Positions 22,044 to 32,730 of a DNA stretch of 64,000 nucleotides are shown here, piece by piece. The position numbers were made by a program, and so were the translations under genes. Origin of the DNA: Balaenoptera acutorostrata (lineage: Eukaryota > Chordata > Mammalia > Artiodactyla > Balaenopteridae); assembly GCF_949987535.1 (NCBI RefSeq), contig NC_080078.1:30524942-30588941 (forward strand), read 5' to 3'. Under the pieces are notes generated by a model, which saw nothing but the letters and a program-made list of their open reading frames with translations, did not search any database and had not been told where the DNA came from. Numbering within the stretch: position 1 is the first letter of the stretch; each line of letters begins with the position of its first letter.

Positions 22044-22558
22044 GACGCGGTTATTTTTAACCCCTTATAGCTTCTTTGCATTTTGTTGTCAAGGAGACGT
22101 TTGTCCAGGTGCAAGCACTGCAGCAAAGGGTCCCAGGTCCCAGGTTCCAGCCTGTCTCAAATTTATGACAAAAACATAGATGTTAAATTAATACATTTTG
22201 TATGCTTTGTGTTAAAATTCCTAGGAAAGATTGTCTCCTGAAAATTTGAGTGTTATAGTTCACTGGGTCAGTGGAGGACAGAGAGAAGAAAGAAGGCTTC
22301 TAGGCCAGAATGTTCATATTTAGAAGATACTTTTAGATCATAACTGTTGTTATATGTGTGCAGTTTATTCAGGACTACTGTGTATATAGTGGGCAAAGTC
22401 CTTATTTGAAACATCTAGTCTATCTAGATGTTTTGAAGTGCCCGACATATGTTTAAAGTAGAGGGAGTGAAATATCACTTTGTAAATATCTTTGTGCTAA
22501 AGTTCATAGGAAGTACTATCTTTTGGAAATGGAATTGCTAAACCACCTCTGTGAGCAG

Positions 22559-22969
22559 TGTCAACCAAAAAACACAGAAGTCTGCATGTAAGAAAAGAGT
22601 TTATTTGGAGTCTTAAAATTTGCAATTTGGAAGACACAGATTTGGGTAAAACTGAAAGAGTGTTCCAGGGAAGAGAAAGGATCAGGGGCTTATAAAGGCA
22701 AAAGGCTGTACTCTGACACAAGAAAGGAAATAATTGTCCTTAAGAGATAGGCTATCATGAGTTATTTTGGGTGAGGGTCTGATAAGTATCTTGAGTTTCT
22801 GGAACATTGGGCAGATGTTCTGGATGCCTTCGTTAAGACAATAAGTGGTTCAAAGGTCAGATTCCATCAGGCTGGATGTACGTAAGTCACACTTCTTCAA
22901 TGGCCTCCCAGCTCCATTTTAGAGAGGTCTCTTAGCAATACCAACTCCATTTTGATTTTTCCTTTGTCA
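22559..22969 (-). mobile_element. solo LTR inside a tandem-array B module
   Basis: Starts TGTCAACCAAAAAAC and ends TCCTTTGTCA, with near-duplications GCAG (22555-22558) and GGAG (22970-22973). On the minus strand AATAAA (in AGTTTATTTGG complement, 22595) is near the 3' end. The terminal bases resemble those of the LTR at 7721-8160. Array sequence resumes after 22976. Confidence 0.65.
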
Positions 22970-23579
22970 GGAGTATACTACTGTCTATATCGTTCAATGG
23001 TTTGGAGGAGCTGGGAGGGAAGGAAATGCAAAAGGTAATATGGTAATATGTTCATATTTGCATAATTCCAGACAAAACCACTTTTGGTGAGCTTTATGCA
23101 TTTTGTTTTGCTGTGTATATAGTGTATATAATAGATAAATGAATCCTAATTTGATAACATCAAGTCTCTAGATGGTTAAGAGGTTGCCAATGTATGACAA
23201 ATAGAATTAGTAAAAATTATCATATTTTACACAGTTCGTGTTGAAATTCATAGGAAAGCTTGCCTTCTATATAGGACTTTTGAATATTAATTTGTTCAAC
23301 CACCTCTAAGCATTATACGTGCCTATACTTGCCCACTGTATTGTGGTAGAGAGAAGGAAGTAAGGAGGGAATGGTTCAAGGCCAAAATGGTCATATTTAG
23401 AAGATACCTCAATTATAACCAGTGCTATGTGTGTGTGTGTGCAGTTTTATTTAACAGTATTGTATATATAGTAGACAATTAAGTTCTTATTTGAAATTTC
23501 TAATCTTTCAGGATGTTTAGAAGTGCTTGGTATATCTAAAATTAGAGATAGAATGACATTTTGTAAAGAGCTTTTAAAA

Positions 23580-23862
23580 ATTGATGGGAATATTGTATGA
23601 CTCCACTTATATGAGGTACTTAGAATAGTCAAATTCTTAGAGACAGAAGGTAGAATACTGGTTATCAGGGGCTTGGGGGAGTGTTCTAACGGGGAGTTAA
23701 TGTTTAATGGGTACAGAGTTTCACTTTGGGATGATGAAAAGTTCTGGAGATGGATGGTGGTGATGGTTGCACAAGAATGTGAATGTAATTAATGCCACTC
23801 AACTGTAGACTTAAAAGTGGTTAAGTGGTAAATTTTATGACATGTATATTTTACCATATAAA
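23580..23862 (+). mobile_element. L1 3'-end fragment inside array
   Basis: ATACTGGTTATCAGGGGCTTGG, GGGTACAGAGTTTCACTTTGGG, GGAGATGGATGGTGGTGATGG and TAAAAGTGGTTAAGTGGTAAATTTTATG are a standard old L1 3' UTR in plus orientation. Confidence 0.75.
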
Positions 23863-24144
23863 CGGTTTTTAGAAATTTATGGGAAATACCATCTTTGCAA
23901 ATGGAATTGTTAATCATCTCTACAGTATACTTTTTGTACTCATTCATTGGGTTGAAGGAGATGGGAGGAAAAAATTACAAAAGGTGTTTTGCTGGCATGT
24001 ACTGGAAGATTTCATATTACACGTTGCCTGGTATATTATGTGCATTTCATTTAACTTTAGCTGTACTGTATATAAATCCAGGAATATCTTTTTCAAGGGT
24101 ATGGGAGCCATCTCTTTGAAGTATAATTATCAAGGAATATAACC

Positions 24145-24604
24145 CCTGTCCCCCAGCTTCTGTGAGGGAGTAGGAGCCTAGGTTCAGTGTGATCCTACTA
24201 AGTTGCAAAACTACCTTTCATCATGAATACTCAAAATAAGTTTATTTTTCCTTTGGATAAAGCCAATTAGCAAACACTGATGGCTACCTCAATTACCAGG
24301 TGAACTTAAGATGGATGATGTGTGATGAATGGTGCTGTCAAGTCCTTGCACTTGAACACTAGTTATCACTTATCTTGAGAACATGGGTAATAGGTTGTAT
24401 CTGCTTGGCATGAGGAAGGATGCCCTGAAGAAAGGCTGAGGTTTCTTCCTGGCTTTCCAGTCTCTTGGTGGCTTCCCTGTGACGAGCATCACATTCTGGT
24501 TTAATCCTTATCCGATAATAAAACTGTTTTCTTTCTCTATTATATTTGTGGAGAGGATTTCTGGGTTGGGAGAAGATTTTGTTCTTAAGTATATTTCCCC
24601 AACA
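24145..24604 (+). mobile_element. LTR-like element inside array
   Basis: Ends TATTTCCCCAACA next to array sequence GTGACAAAAGTAGAGCTAG. A polyadenylation-like GATAATAAAACTG lies near 24516. The left end is uncertain, set near TGTCCCCCAGC. The family is not assigned. Confidence 0.5.
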
Positions 24605-25278
24605 GTGACAAAAGTAGAGCTAGCAAACGAACACATATTGTTCACCTTGTGTTAAAATTCAGAGAAAGATTGTCTTCTGAAAATGGCTTTGGGAATGAAA
24701 TCATAAAACCACATCTCATTCAGCTGGTCATTTTTGGAGAGAAGAAATCAAGAGAAATGAAGGATCCTAGACTATAATGTTCCTAACCAGAAGTCACATT
24801 CAGATACAACTGTTGTTACACGAGTATAATTTATTCCACACTACTGTGTATATGAGGGACAAACTTAAGTTCTTATTGGAAACATCTGGCTTTTCTAGAT
24901 GTTTAGAAGTACATAAAATCTATTAAAAGTGGAGGTAGTGAAATAACACATTTTGCACATATCCTTTTGTTAAAATTCATTTGAAATCATGTATTTTGTA
25001 AATGGAGTGGTCAAACTACCTCTCTGAGCAGAACACATGGTGTTTGTGCTGGTTCAGGGAGGAGGGAGGAGAACAAAGGGCAAAGGGCTCGAAGCCAGTC
25101 TGTTTATAGTTAGGCAAGATTAACCATCATCCTCTTACGCTCTGTGCATCTGGCTTTATTTCGTGGTGTCTATGGCGTATATAAAGGACAAACAAGTTAA
25201 AATTGTATAACATCTAGTCTTTCTAGATGTTAAAGAAGTTGCTAGTGTATGACAAGAGTAGAGTTAGTATAACCCCAA

Positions 25279-25589
25279 TTAACTCACATCTTAAGTTCAA
25301 GCCTTCTGGTTTACTAACACGAATCAATACTTTATCAGTAATGTAAACGCAAGCCAATGACATTCCTTGACAGTTTTTGGAATTAGTATTAAAATCCTGC
25401 CAAGAGAGGTGTCATTCAGAGCCAGATAATGCTCCTGTCAAGAGATGTTGCAGGTTGATCATATTTTGTTTTTGTTTGTTTGTTTGTTTGTTTGTAAGGT
25501 TGCATAAAAAAAATCCTTCGACGGTTTACTGAAAGTGGGAAGAAGACAGGAAAAAAAAAAAGAGTAGTTAGTAAATAAGCTTTTTGTTC
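25279..25589. other. unassigned, with (GTTT)n run
   Basis: Array similarity stops near 25278. A short (TTTG)n microsatellite occupies 25467-25496. No gene is seen. Confidence 0.4.
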
Positions 25590-26190
25590 ATTTACATTCT
25601 TTTTTCAATTGCGAATGTTCCATAATTTATTAAACTAGTTATTAACTATTTCCAACCTTTTGCTACTACAAACCATGTTTTAATGAGTAGCCTTGTACAT
25701 GTAGGTTTATTCTATCAGATAAATTCCCAGAAGTGAGATTGCCAGGTCAAAGGGTTGAATACAATTCATAAACTTGATCCTTTTGGTGGGATTATAGATG
25801 GTATCATTTTGTATTTCCATTGGTGCTGCATGAGAGTGCTTTTCCTCCACAGCTTCTCCCATAGAAATATGTGGTTCACTTTTGGATTTTGGCAACTGAT
25901 AGGTAAAAATTAGTATTTTATGTAGTTTACATCTGTGATTATCTTAACTATGAGAGAGGTTGAAGATTTTTTTCATGCATCTAAAAGGTATCTTGTTTTT
26001 ATATTTCTGGGAACTATCTGTTCATATCTTTTGCCCATTTTGCTCTTAGGTTTCTGACTTTTTTCTTTTTTTCAGTGTCTGGTTAGCTCTTTGTATATTA
26101 GGGATACGAATGCTTGTCTTTTATATGAGTTACAAAATATTATTTTCTGGTATATCATTTGTCTTTTGATGATTGTTCATGGTTTTTTTT
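25590..26190 (-). mobile_element. old L1 ORF2/3' fragment
   Basis: Reverse-order L1 wording: CCCAGAAGTGAGATTGCCAGGTCAAAGGG at 25727, TGTTCATATCTTTTGCCCATTTTG at 26019, and GTTAGCTCTTTGTATATTAGGGA at 26082. Diverged. Confidence 0.75.
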
Positions 26191-26960
26191 CCCCCCATGC
26201 AGGTAGTCTGCTTCAGGATACCACATTTCACTTAGTCATCATGTTTCCTTAGGCTCCCCTTGGCTGTGAAAGTTTCTCAGACTTTCCTTGTTTTTGATGA
26301 CCTTGTCAGTTTTGAGGAGTACAAGACAGGTGTTTTGTAGAATGTCCCTCACTTGGGAATTGTCTGCTGTTTTTCTCGTGATTATATTGGGGCAATTGTT
26401 TTCTTGGAGAAAGACCACAGAGGTAAAGTGCCATTTGGTAACGTCTTACCAGGGTAAATGCTCTCCACGTGACTTTTCATTTCTCAACAGATGATGAATC
26501 ACTGTTGATCACGTGCCTGAGGTCATGTGGTCAACTCTCTCCATTGCAAAATTATTCTTTTTTCCTCTGTTTTCATACTGTACCCTTTGGAAGAAAGTGG
26601 GGAGTTATGCTACACCTCCTTCATGGTGGAGTATCCAAATATATTATTAGGAATTCTGCACAGGAGATTTGTCTATTTGTTAACTCAGTCAATGTTTAAT
26701 ATCAATATGAACTAATGGCTAGTTATTTTTTACTTTGTTTATAGTCCAATACTACCTTGTTTATTTTGTTGCTCAAATTGTTTCAGCTTGGTTATTAAAT
26801 AGAGCACTTTCAACTGGTTCCTGTGTCCTTCTGATGTACCCCATTATTGTGTTTTTGTTTGAGTACTTCTTCTATACTTTCTGGTAGTAGAAGATATTCC
26901 AGGCTCATCTTATATTTCCTGCCCTAGAATTAGCCATTTTTCCCTGAAGAGCTCTGGTTC
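26191..26960 (-). mobile_element. old L1 3' UTR (same type as 50930-51470)
   Basis: CATGTTTCCTTAGGCTCCCCTTGGCTGTGAAAG and GTTTTGTAGAATGTCCCTCACTTGGG are shared with 51180-51290. This is a known kind of ancient L1 3' UTR in reverse. The 76- and 68-codon frames here are incidental. Confidence 0.6.
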
Positions 26961-27299
26961 CTTTTATTGGAGCATGGTATTAGAAACCAAGATTGGGGGG
27001 CTGGATTGCTACTGGTTTCTAATTCCTTAGAGACCCTCTCAGCTGACTGAACAAGAAAATATATATGTATACTAACTCACATATATACACATATCTATAA
27101 ATATTTCAGTATGTAACCATCTGTGTTTGCATTAAGCTAAGTATTATTTCATACTGATGTCCCCTGCTGTAATCATTATCACATGGAACATTCTAGCCTT
27201 CTCCCCTTGCTTGTCTGTAACTCCCACTCTAGCAATCTGGCTACCACCATTCTGTACTTGGTCATTGAAATGGTGGGAGAGGGAGAACATGAAGGGAGG
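26961..27299. other. no feature recognised
   Basis: Unassigned non-coding sequence with a short (TA)-rich stretch at 27058-27100. Confidence 0.35.
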
Positions 27300-27700
27300 G
27301 GTCTCTCTGCTAGTATCTCCATAACTGGAAAATAGTCTTGGCTTATATCCATAGTTCTATATGTGCATTTTTTTATAAAGCACCTGTGTTTATCTAAGCT
27401 TTATGGATGTCTTGAGCTAACACTGTATGATAAAGAGTAGAGTTAGTGAATTAACCAAATTGTAAATATCTTAAAAGAAGTAATTAATACAAAAGAAACA
27501 TCTTGGGCATGGCATTGTTAAACCACCTCTGAGCAGTGAATGTCAGGACTTGTATAGTAGGTTGTTGGTGGGGAGGGATGTAAGCAAACGTGTTCATATT
27601 TACATTTTGATGATAGCAATTTATGTATATATACAATTCTTTTGGCTGTACTGTAGGAATGTATTGTTAAATAATTCAGTGGAAACATACCTTCTTGATA
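27300..27700 (+). repeat. outlying tandem-array modules
   Basis: Array words reappear about 2 kb after the main block: TATATGTGCATTTTTTTAT, TATCTAAGCTTTATGGATGTC (decayed hairpin), GATAAAGAGTAGAGTTAGTG, and CATGGCATTGTTAAACCACCTCTGAGCAGTG at 27509-27539. Roughly one and a half modules in the same orientation. The gap is filled by L1 fragments, so the array originally extended at least this far. Confidence 0.6.
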
Positions 27701-28320
27701 ATGTTTTAAGAGAATATATCTGGTAATGAATTCTCTTAAAAGCATTGTACTCATCACTTTTTGTCTCATTTAATATTGAGTATAAGGGAATGTAGTATTT
27801 TAATTACAATTCTTTCAATATCTTTATGTAAGAGTCCTGTTGCCATTTTTGTCTTTTATGACATTTTTGTCCCCAAGTGTATTAGTCAAGGTTCTCCAGA
27901 GGAACAGAAACAGTAGGATTGATTGATTAGAATTGGCTCCAGAAATAATGTTTAGTCTGGGTACCCCATGACCAGTCAAGTTAACACAAAAAATTAACCA
28001 TCACACCAAGAGAATAAGGATTTTATTTTATTTTTTCCTGATTGAGTTGGTGTAGGGTATTTTTGGTTATCAAAATACTCATGGTTTTTGGATTTGAATT
28101 GGTAAATATGCATGATCATGATGTGTGGAAATGCATGATACATACTGTATAATCTCAACTACATAAAAATATTTGCTTAGTTCTGTGTATACAAACATAG
28201 GACCTAGAAGGACACATCAAGCTATAAAGTGAGTATGATTGTGGATAATGTTTGTATACTTTGCTTCCTGTGTTTTTCAGTTTTCCATAATGCGCATATT
28301 ACCTTTTAACCATTTAAAAA
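27701..28320. other. unassigned, old repeat ends
   Basis: GTATTAGTCAAGGTTCTCCAGAGGAACAG (27886) and CAAGTTAACACAAAAAATTAACCATCAC (27977) are the two ends of a common ancient repeat whose middle is lost. The rest is unassigned. Confidence 0.4.
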
Positions 28321-28324
28321 ATGA

Positions 28325-28980
28325 CGCCAACATCTCAGTGACTTCCAATAACAAAGGTTTGTTACTCACTTGCTCATGTTTACATTGGCTGCTATAGAGA
28401 GCTACCAAAACAAAGTACCATGAGCTGGGTGGCTAAACAATAAATGTATTCTCTCACGGTTCTGGAGGCCAGAAGTCTAAAACCAAGATGTTGATAGGGT
28501 TGGTTTCTTCTGGAGGTACTGAGGAAGAATCCATTCTGTTCCCCTCTCCTGGCTTCCGATGGATGCCAGCAGTCCTTGGAGTTCTTATCTTGTAGCTACA
28601 TCACTAACCTCTGCCCCTCTTGTCACATGGCCTTCTTCCCTGTGTGTCTCTGTGTGTTCTCTCTTCTTCTTATAAGGACAGCGGTCATATTGGGTTGACA
28701 GCACACCCTAATCTAGTATGACCTCATTTTAACTAATTACGTCTGCAAAGACCCTATCTCCAAATAAGGTCCCATTTGCAGTTACAGGGGGCTAGGACTT
28801 ATCTTTTCAGGGGACACAATTCAACCCACAACAGTTGCAGGTCAGTGGTGGCTCTACTGCTGCCAGATGTGTCTTTCCATTCTTGGACCCAGACTGAAGG
28901 AGTGGCCCCTACTTAGCATGTGTCATTCCTGTGGCAGGAATAAACAGTAGCTCTCAAAGCATCCATTCAGGTGAGGCATG
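28325..28980 (-). mobile_element. MaLR LTR fragments (one inside another)
   Basis: ACATCTCAGTGACTTCCAATAAC (28329) and GGTCAGTGGTGGCTCTACTGC (28840) are parts of one reverse MLT1-like LTR. Between them (about 28372-28838) lies a second MaLR-type LTR in reverse: ACCATGAGCTGGGTGGCTAAAC, CACGGTTCTGGAGGCCAGAAG, ATCTCCAAATAAGGTCCCATT. Confidence 0.6.
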
Positions 28981-29260
28981 TATCAAGTTCAATTACATGG
29001 CAAGTTTGATCATGCCATAACTTGCTCTGCATCACAGGTTCCTGCCTCAGGCTTGTGTTTGTCCAAAACCTGCAACATTTGGCAGTCATGGAGTTCCTGT
29101 TAAGAATCAACCTGTCGCAATTCCTGTTTTCTTTTGGTTTTAGTTGATTTATAACCATTCCTCTTTCTGTAACAAAAGTATCCTCTCTTCTATCAATCCA
29201 ACCAAAGCCCGCTTCTTTGAAGACATTTGAAATTTTTCTTAAGAATTCAGATGTATCTTC
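28981..29260. other. no feature recognised
   Basis: Non-coding sequence before the retrotransposed insert; the left duplication of that insert occupies 29244-29260. Confidence 0.35.
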
Positions 29261-29654
29261 AAATCTTTAACCCTGGTCATTCTTACGTCTTTTGTCATTT
29301 ACAGACAGTTCTGGGTGTACTCTGATGATTTTGCAAAAATGTTCCTATAAAAGGGTTTCATCTTCAAGGAATTCATGGAAAAGACTCTGACAAGTACAGG
29401 TTTCTGGTAACTGACTATACTGCTGAACTGAATAAATAAGCATTTTCAGAACTCTAATGGAAAACTGATGAATTCATAAAAGTGCTAACAAAAGATCAAG
29501 ATGAAAAAAATTAATTACATGGGACTGAATGAACTGATGAGGATGATTATAATTTTTGTGACTTTCTGTTTGAAACATTGTTGGTTCTTCTGTGATTTGT
29601 TTTTCCAGATTTAAGAAAACCCTTTCTCTTTTCTCTTAAAAAATAAATAGTAAT
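29261..29654 (+). mobile_element. retrotransposed segment matching the L1-transduced flank
   Basis: Flanked by AATTCAGATGTATCTTC (29244-29260) and AATTCGGATGTATCTTC (29655-29671), 16 of 17 identical, and ending in an A-rich tail (TTAAAAAATAAATAG). Positions 29261-29533 align with 16327-16604. Beyond that this copy continues ~110 bp further, as if made from a longer transcript of the same source. It could be an orphan transduction (an L1 insertion truncated inside the transduced part) or a retrocopy of an mRNA 3' end. No coding frame. Confidence 0.75.
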
Positions 29655-29671
29655 AATTCGGATGTATCTTC

Positions 29672-30144
29672 GGCCAATTAAATGCAAGAAGCACATGAAA
29701 AAAAAATCTCAGCACTTAAGTTTCTCTCAAGAAGAGATATCAGTTTCTGAAATAAAATTAGTGAAGTATTTTCATAACGTCCACATCAATGGGACAAACT
29801 CCAGAGGTTGCTTTCAAGTCTTGGTCTACATGGTAGTGAGGCAGCAGGACAAGAACAAGGGAGTTGATTGCTCTACATCTGGTTTCTTTTTGCTAAGCAA
29901 CTTGGGTGCAGGACCTTAGCAGTACCATAGTGTTATCTGAATGGTGGAAGATACACAGTCATTTCTAAGAATGGCGGAAGCAGGAAGGGGTTCACAACAC
30001 CTCTGAACTTCAGGAAGTGGGCGAAGCATGTGACCTTTAAACCCATTGGTTAGAAGTTTCGGGGACACGAGTTGGAAACTTGTGTTTTCTTGTTTGTTCC
30101 TTTTTTGCCTTCGGGTTGAAGTTCATATATCCCATTTCACCTAG
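29672..30144. other. unique stretch, 85-codon frame of unknown value
   Basis: A plus frame from 29662 to 29919 encodes a lysine-rich N-terminus, but no family is recognised and it begins inside the insertion's duplication, so it is unlikely to be a gene. Confidence 0.3.
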
Positions 30145-30148
30145 GAAT

Positions 30149-30645
30149 TGTTACCCATCAGGGTTCTTGGCCTCCTTAATTAATAGAAATTGGTAAGAGG
30201 CCAGACAAGAAATTCAGGCAAGGCTTTATTGGGACTCCTGTGGCAGCAGGAGGGAGTGAAAACAAGTAAAAGATTCCCTTCCTTGCTCCCCAAGGAGGAT
30301 GAGCTGGATCCTTCTATGGGGTGAGGGTAGGGGCGGGTCCAGAGGTCAGGCCAGAGGGGCGGCTTAGGGGGCTTGCCCACCCCTTTGGTGGTGGTGTGTG
30401 CAGGGTGCATATGCAGTACCCTGCTTTTGCTCCCAGGCCCCTGTTTTTCTCCTGGCTCTTCAGAATTGGCTGTTGGGCTTTTTTGGTCTTTCTGTATCTT
30501 CTTGTCCATAATTTGCCCCAACAGATCATGTATGCCGTTTTTTTCAGTCCCTATGGTTTCTTTGTATTTTGTTGCTCAAGGAAACATTTGTCCAGGTGCA
30601 AGCACTGCAGCAAAGGGTCTCAGGTCCCAGGTACAGCCTGTTTCA
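30149..30645 (-). mobile_element. solo LTR (ERV1-like), GAAT duplication
   Basis: 497 bp from TGTTACCCATCAGG to CAGCCTGTTTCA, with exact 4-bp duplications GAAT at 30145-30148 and 30646-30649. An AATAAA on the minus strand (in GGCTTTATTGGG, 30222) fits that orientation. This is the complete reference for the broken copy at 20997-22159. Frames of 113-120 codons within it are incidental. Confidence 0.85.
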
Positions 30646-30649
30646 GAAT

Positions 30650-31150
30650 GATCTTTAAACACATGAAAAGGTTCTCAACATAGTTGGTCATCAGGGAAAT
30701 GCCACATAGAACCATGATAAGATGTCATTATATACCCTCTAGAATGTCGAAAACGTAAAAGATACAGAAAACAACAAGTACCTACTGTATAGCACAGGGA
30801 ACTATATTCAATATCTTGTAATACCGTATAGTGGAAAAGAATCTGAAAAAGAATATATACATATATGTATAACTGAAGCACTTTGCTGTACATGTGAAAT
30901 ATTGTAAATCAACTATACTTCAAATAAAAAGAAGAGATGCACAATACCAAGGGTTGGTGAGTCTGTGCAGCAACTGGATTCTTACATATTGCTGGTGGGA
31001 GTATAAAGTGGTGCAACCACTTTGGAAAACAGCTTGGCAGTATTATATATACACATAAAATTAAACGTGTTTATCATACCACTCAATAATTCCACTTCCA
31101 GATATTTAGATATCTGGCCAAGGGGCCAAAAGTTGATTATTAAGAGATGA
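30650..31150 (+). mobile_element. old L1 3' region with a younger L1 3' end inside
   Basis: Outer L1: ACACATGAAAAGGTTCTCAACAT (30659), resumed at ACCAAGGGTTGGTGAGTCTG (30948) and ATTGCTGGTGGGAGTATAAAG. Inner piece about 30768-30932: CTGTATAGCACAGGGAACTATATTCAATATC to TCAACTATACTTCAAATAAAAA, an L1 3' end of another subfamily. Confidence 0.75.
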
Positions 31151-31339
31151 AAAAATACCTTACCAACTATCTGGGTATCCCTTAGCCCAGTCAAACTGAC
31201 ACATAAAATTAACCATCATGTGTAGCAACTAGAGTAAGAGACCAGCAAGGAAACTGTAAAGATTCTTGTTAGGAAGTAACTCAAAATCTCAATCAGTGAC
31301 AGTGGCTTCTCACATTATACTGCTCAGTTTTAGAATTAT
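31151..31339. other. old repeat end and unassigned sequence
   Basis: CAAACTGACACATAAAATTAACCATCA (31191) is the end of the same ancient repeat seen at 27977. Confidence 0.4.
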
Positions 31340-31831
31340 AGGTTTTGATGGAAGAAATTTTCAGATATTGAGGTATGGGGAAATCATTCTGGCTTATACA
31401 TGATTTGGCCTGAACTTTGTGTGAACTTCAACAGCCTGACTTATGTCCTGTCAAACATACATTGCACATCTGCCTTAACCATTAAGGTAAAGAATTTCCT
31501 CTTTGAAGATAAGAATAAATGACTCCCTTCCTATGCATCCAATATTAGGGCTCCCTTGAAGATAAGGTTCGCTTCTCAGACCCCAGGGTCATACTGACCC
31601 TCTGTGTACCTACAAATCTATCTCTTTTGCAATCTTGAAGGAATGTACCCCTGTCACATTTGATGTATGTTCTTTGTTCTGATATAAAACTGTGCTGAAA
31701 ACCATGCTTCAGCAGAGCAGTTTCTCAGAGCTACTGAAAGACCGCCTCCAGGGCTATAGTCCTCAGTTTGGCTCAAATAAAACTCTCTTCTGTTCCTTAT
31801 TATAGATCGATTATTGATTATTTGTATCAAC
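31340..31831 (+). mobile_element. LTR, MER41-like (ERV1)
   Basis: TATA-type GATATAAAACTGTGC (31681), then GAGCAGTTTCTCAGAGCTACTGAAAG and the polyadenylation region TTTGGCTCAAATAAAACTC (31768-31786), ending ATTTGTATCAACA. This order matches class I LTRs of the MER41 type. The left end is not resolved; it may reach 31219. Confidence 0.65.
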
Positions 31832-31839
31832 AGTTTTAT

Positions 31840-32490
31840 TCATTTATTTCTTCAGTCATTCAATATATATTTAATGAGCATATCTGTGGTGTGCCAGGGT
31901 CATGGTAAACAAGAAACAGTTCACGTCCTCCAAGGGATATGTCATCTGAAATTAAGGTGGACAAGTAAATCAGTAATTTAAAAACTGTATGATCAATGCT
32001 ACAATCACATGTTTTGTCACAAATTTGATTTCACTAACAGAGTGCCACCAAGGATCCTTAGCCCTAAGATACAGCTTACTGCCAAAACACACAGGAGAGG
32101 AACACTGTAGACAAGGGGCATGAGATCCAGATCTTTCTACGTTCCCTGTTCAGATATGGAGTGGTTTCATATTGATATTGTGATACGCAAGGGAATGTAT
32201 TCGGGTCAGGAATTTAGGGACAGCTTCTCTGAGGAGGTGACATTGAAAAGATCTATCTGATTGCCAAAAAAGGGGGAACAGCTAGTGCAAAGGCCCTGAG
32301 GTAGGAACACACTGAGTTAGAGGAACTGAAGGAAGGCCATGTGACCATAGCATAGAGAGTCCCAGAGGCCAGATCACAGTGGTGTCATCTGGGGCAAGGG
32401 GATTAAATTTCATTCTAAAGGCAGCATGAAGCCATTGGAGCACCTTAGGCAGAAATGAGATCTGATGTGCCTTGTGCCTGTGGAGGTGGG
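31840..32490 (+). mobile_element. L2 LINE fragment
   Basis: CAGTCATTCAATATATATTTAATGAGC, AGGGACAGCTTCTCTGAGGAGGTGACATTG and GCAAAGGCCCTGAGGTAGGAA follow the L2 3' end order. Frames destroyed. Confidence 0.65.
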
Positions 32491-32679
32491 GACTTAGTTG
32501 TCATTACTCACTTTACCCAACTTCCTTAGTGAGGCAAAGCATAGCAATGCTTGGAACTACCAAACTTTTGTGGCTAGCAGTAGCTGACAAATGTGTCGTT
32601 CCATCTACTTCCCTTAATTCAGAAGAGTAGACTCTAATCATAGATTTTCTTAACTCTCACTTCCCCTTTGCACAGCTCA

Positions 32680-32730
32680 AACCAACCAACCAACCAACCA
32701 ACCAACCAACCAACCAAATAAACAAACAAA
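32680..32730 (+). repeat. (CAAC)n microsatellite
   Basis: About nine uninterrupted AACC units followed by AAAC-type units. Confidence 0.95.

Larger units (their letters stand above)
20997..22159 (-). mobile_element. LTR (same family as 30149-30645), interrupted by L1 and SINE
   Basis: The left part (20997-21195) and right part (22044-22159) match the two ends of the LTR at 30149-30645: TGTTACCGACCAGGGTTCTTGG on the left, GTCCAGGTGCAAGCACTGCAGC and CAGCCTGTCTCA on the right. About 170 bp of the middle is missing where the L1 sits. It is inserted within a B module of the tandem array. Confidence 0.8.
20395..25278 (+). repeat. degenerate A/B dimeric tandem repeat array, main block
   Basis: A ~290-340 bp module recurs in direct orientation. 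The sequence words, in order, are: AAATTCATAGGAA; a TCTTCTGAAAATGG or TTTGGAAATGG box; AAACCACCTCTGAGCAG; GGGAGGA-rich; CAGTGTGTTCATATTTAGAAGAT; GTGTGCATTTTATT; ACTGTGTATATAGTG; a hairpin (AACATCTAG, 5-nt loop, CTAGATGTT); and GTAGAGGTAGTGAAATAACACATTTTG. Modules alternate. Type A follows the hairpin with GAAGTGCCTGACATAT; type B follows it with AAAGAGGTTGCCAGTGTATGACAA. Hairpins are at about 20627(A), 20958(B), 22409(A), 23156(B), 23494(A), 24880(A) and 25209(B). After removing later insertions the A-to-A and B-to-B distances are about 620-675 bp. The origin is unknown to me. Confidence 0.75.

Noticed and set aside
19380..27700. XIST-like locus: C-rich tract followed by ~290-bp tandem repeats resembles the order of XIST repeats B to D
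   Set aside because: The module words do not match the XIST repeat D I know (no GCAGGGGGTGCT or TTAATGTGCA units), and no repeat A units (ATCGGGGC...GGATACCTG) were found in the preceding kilobases.
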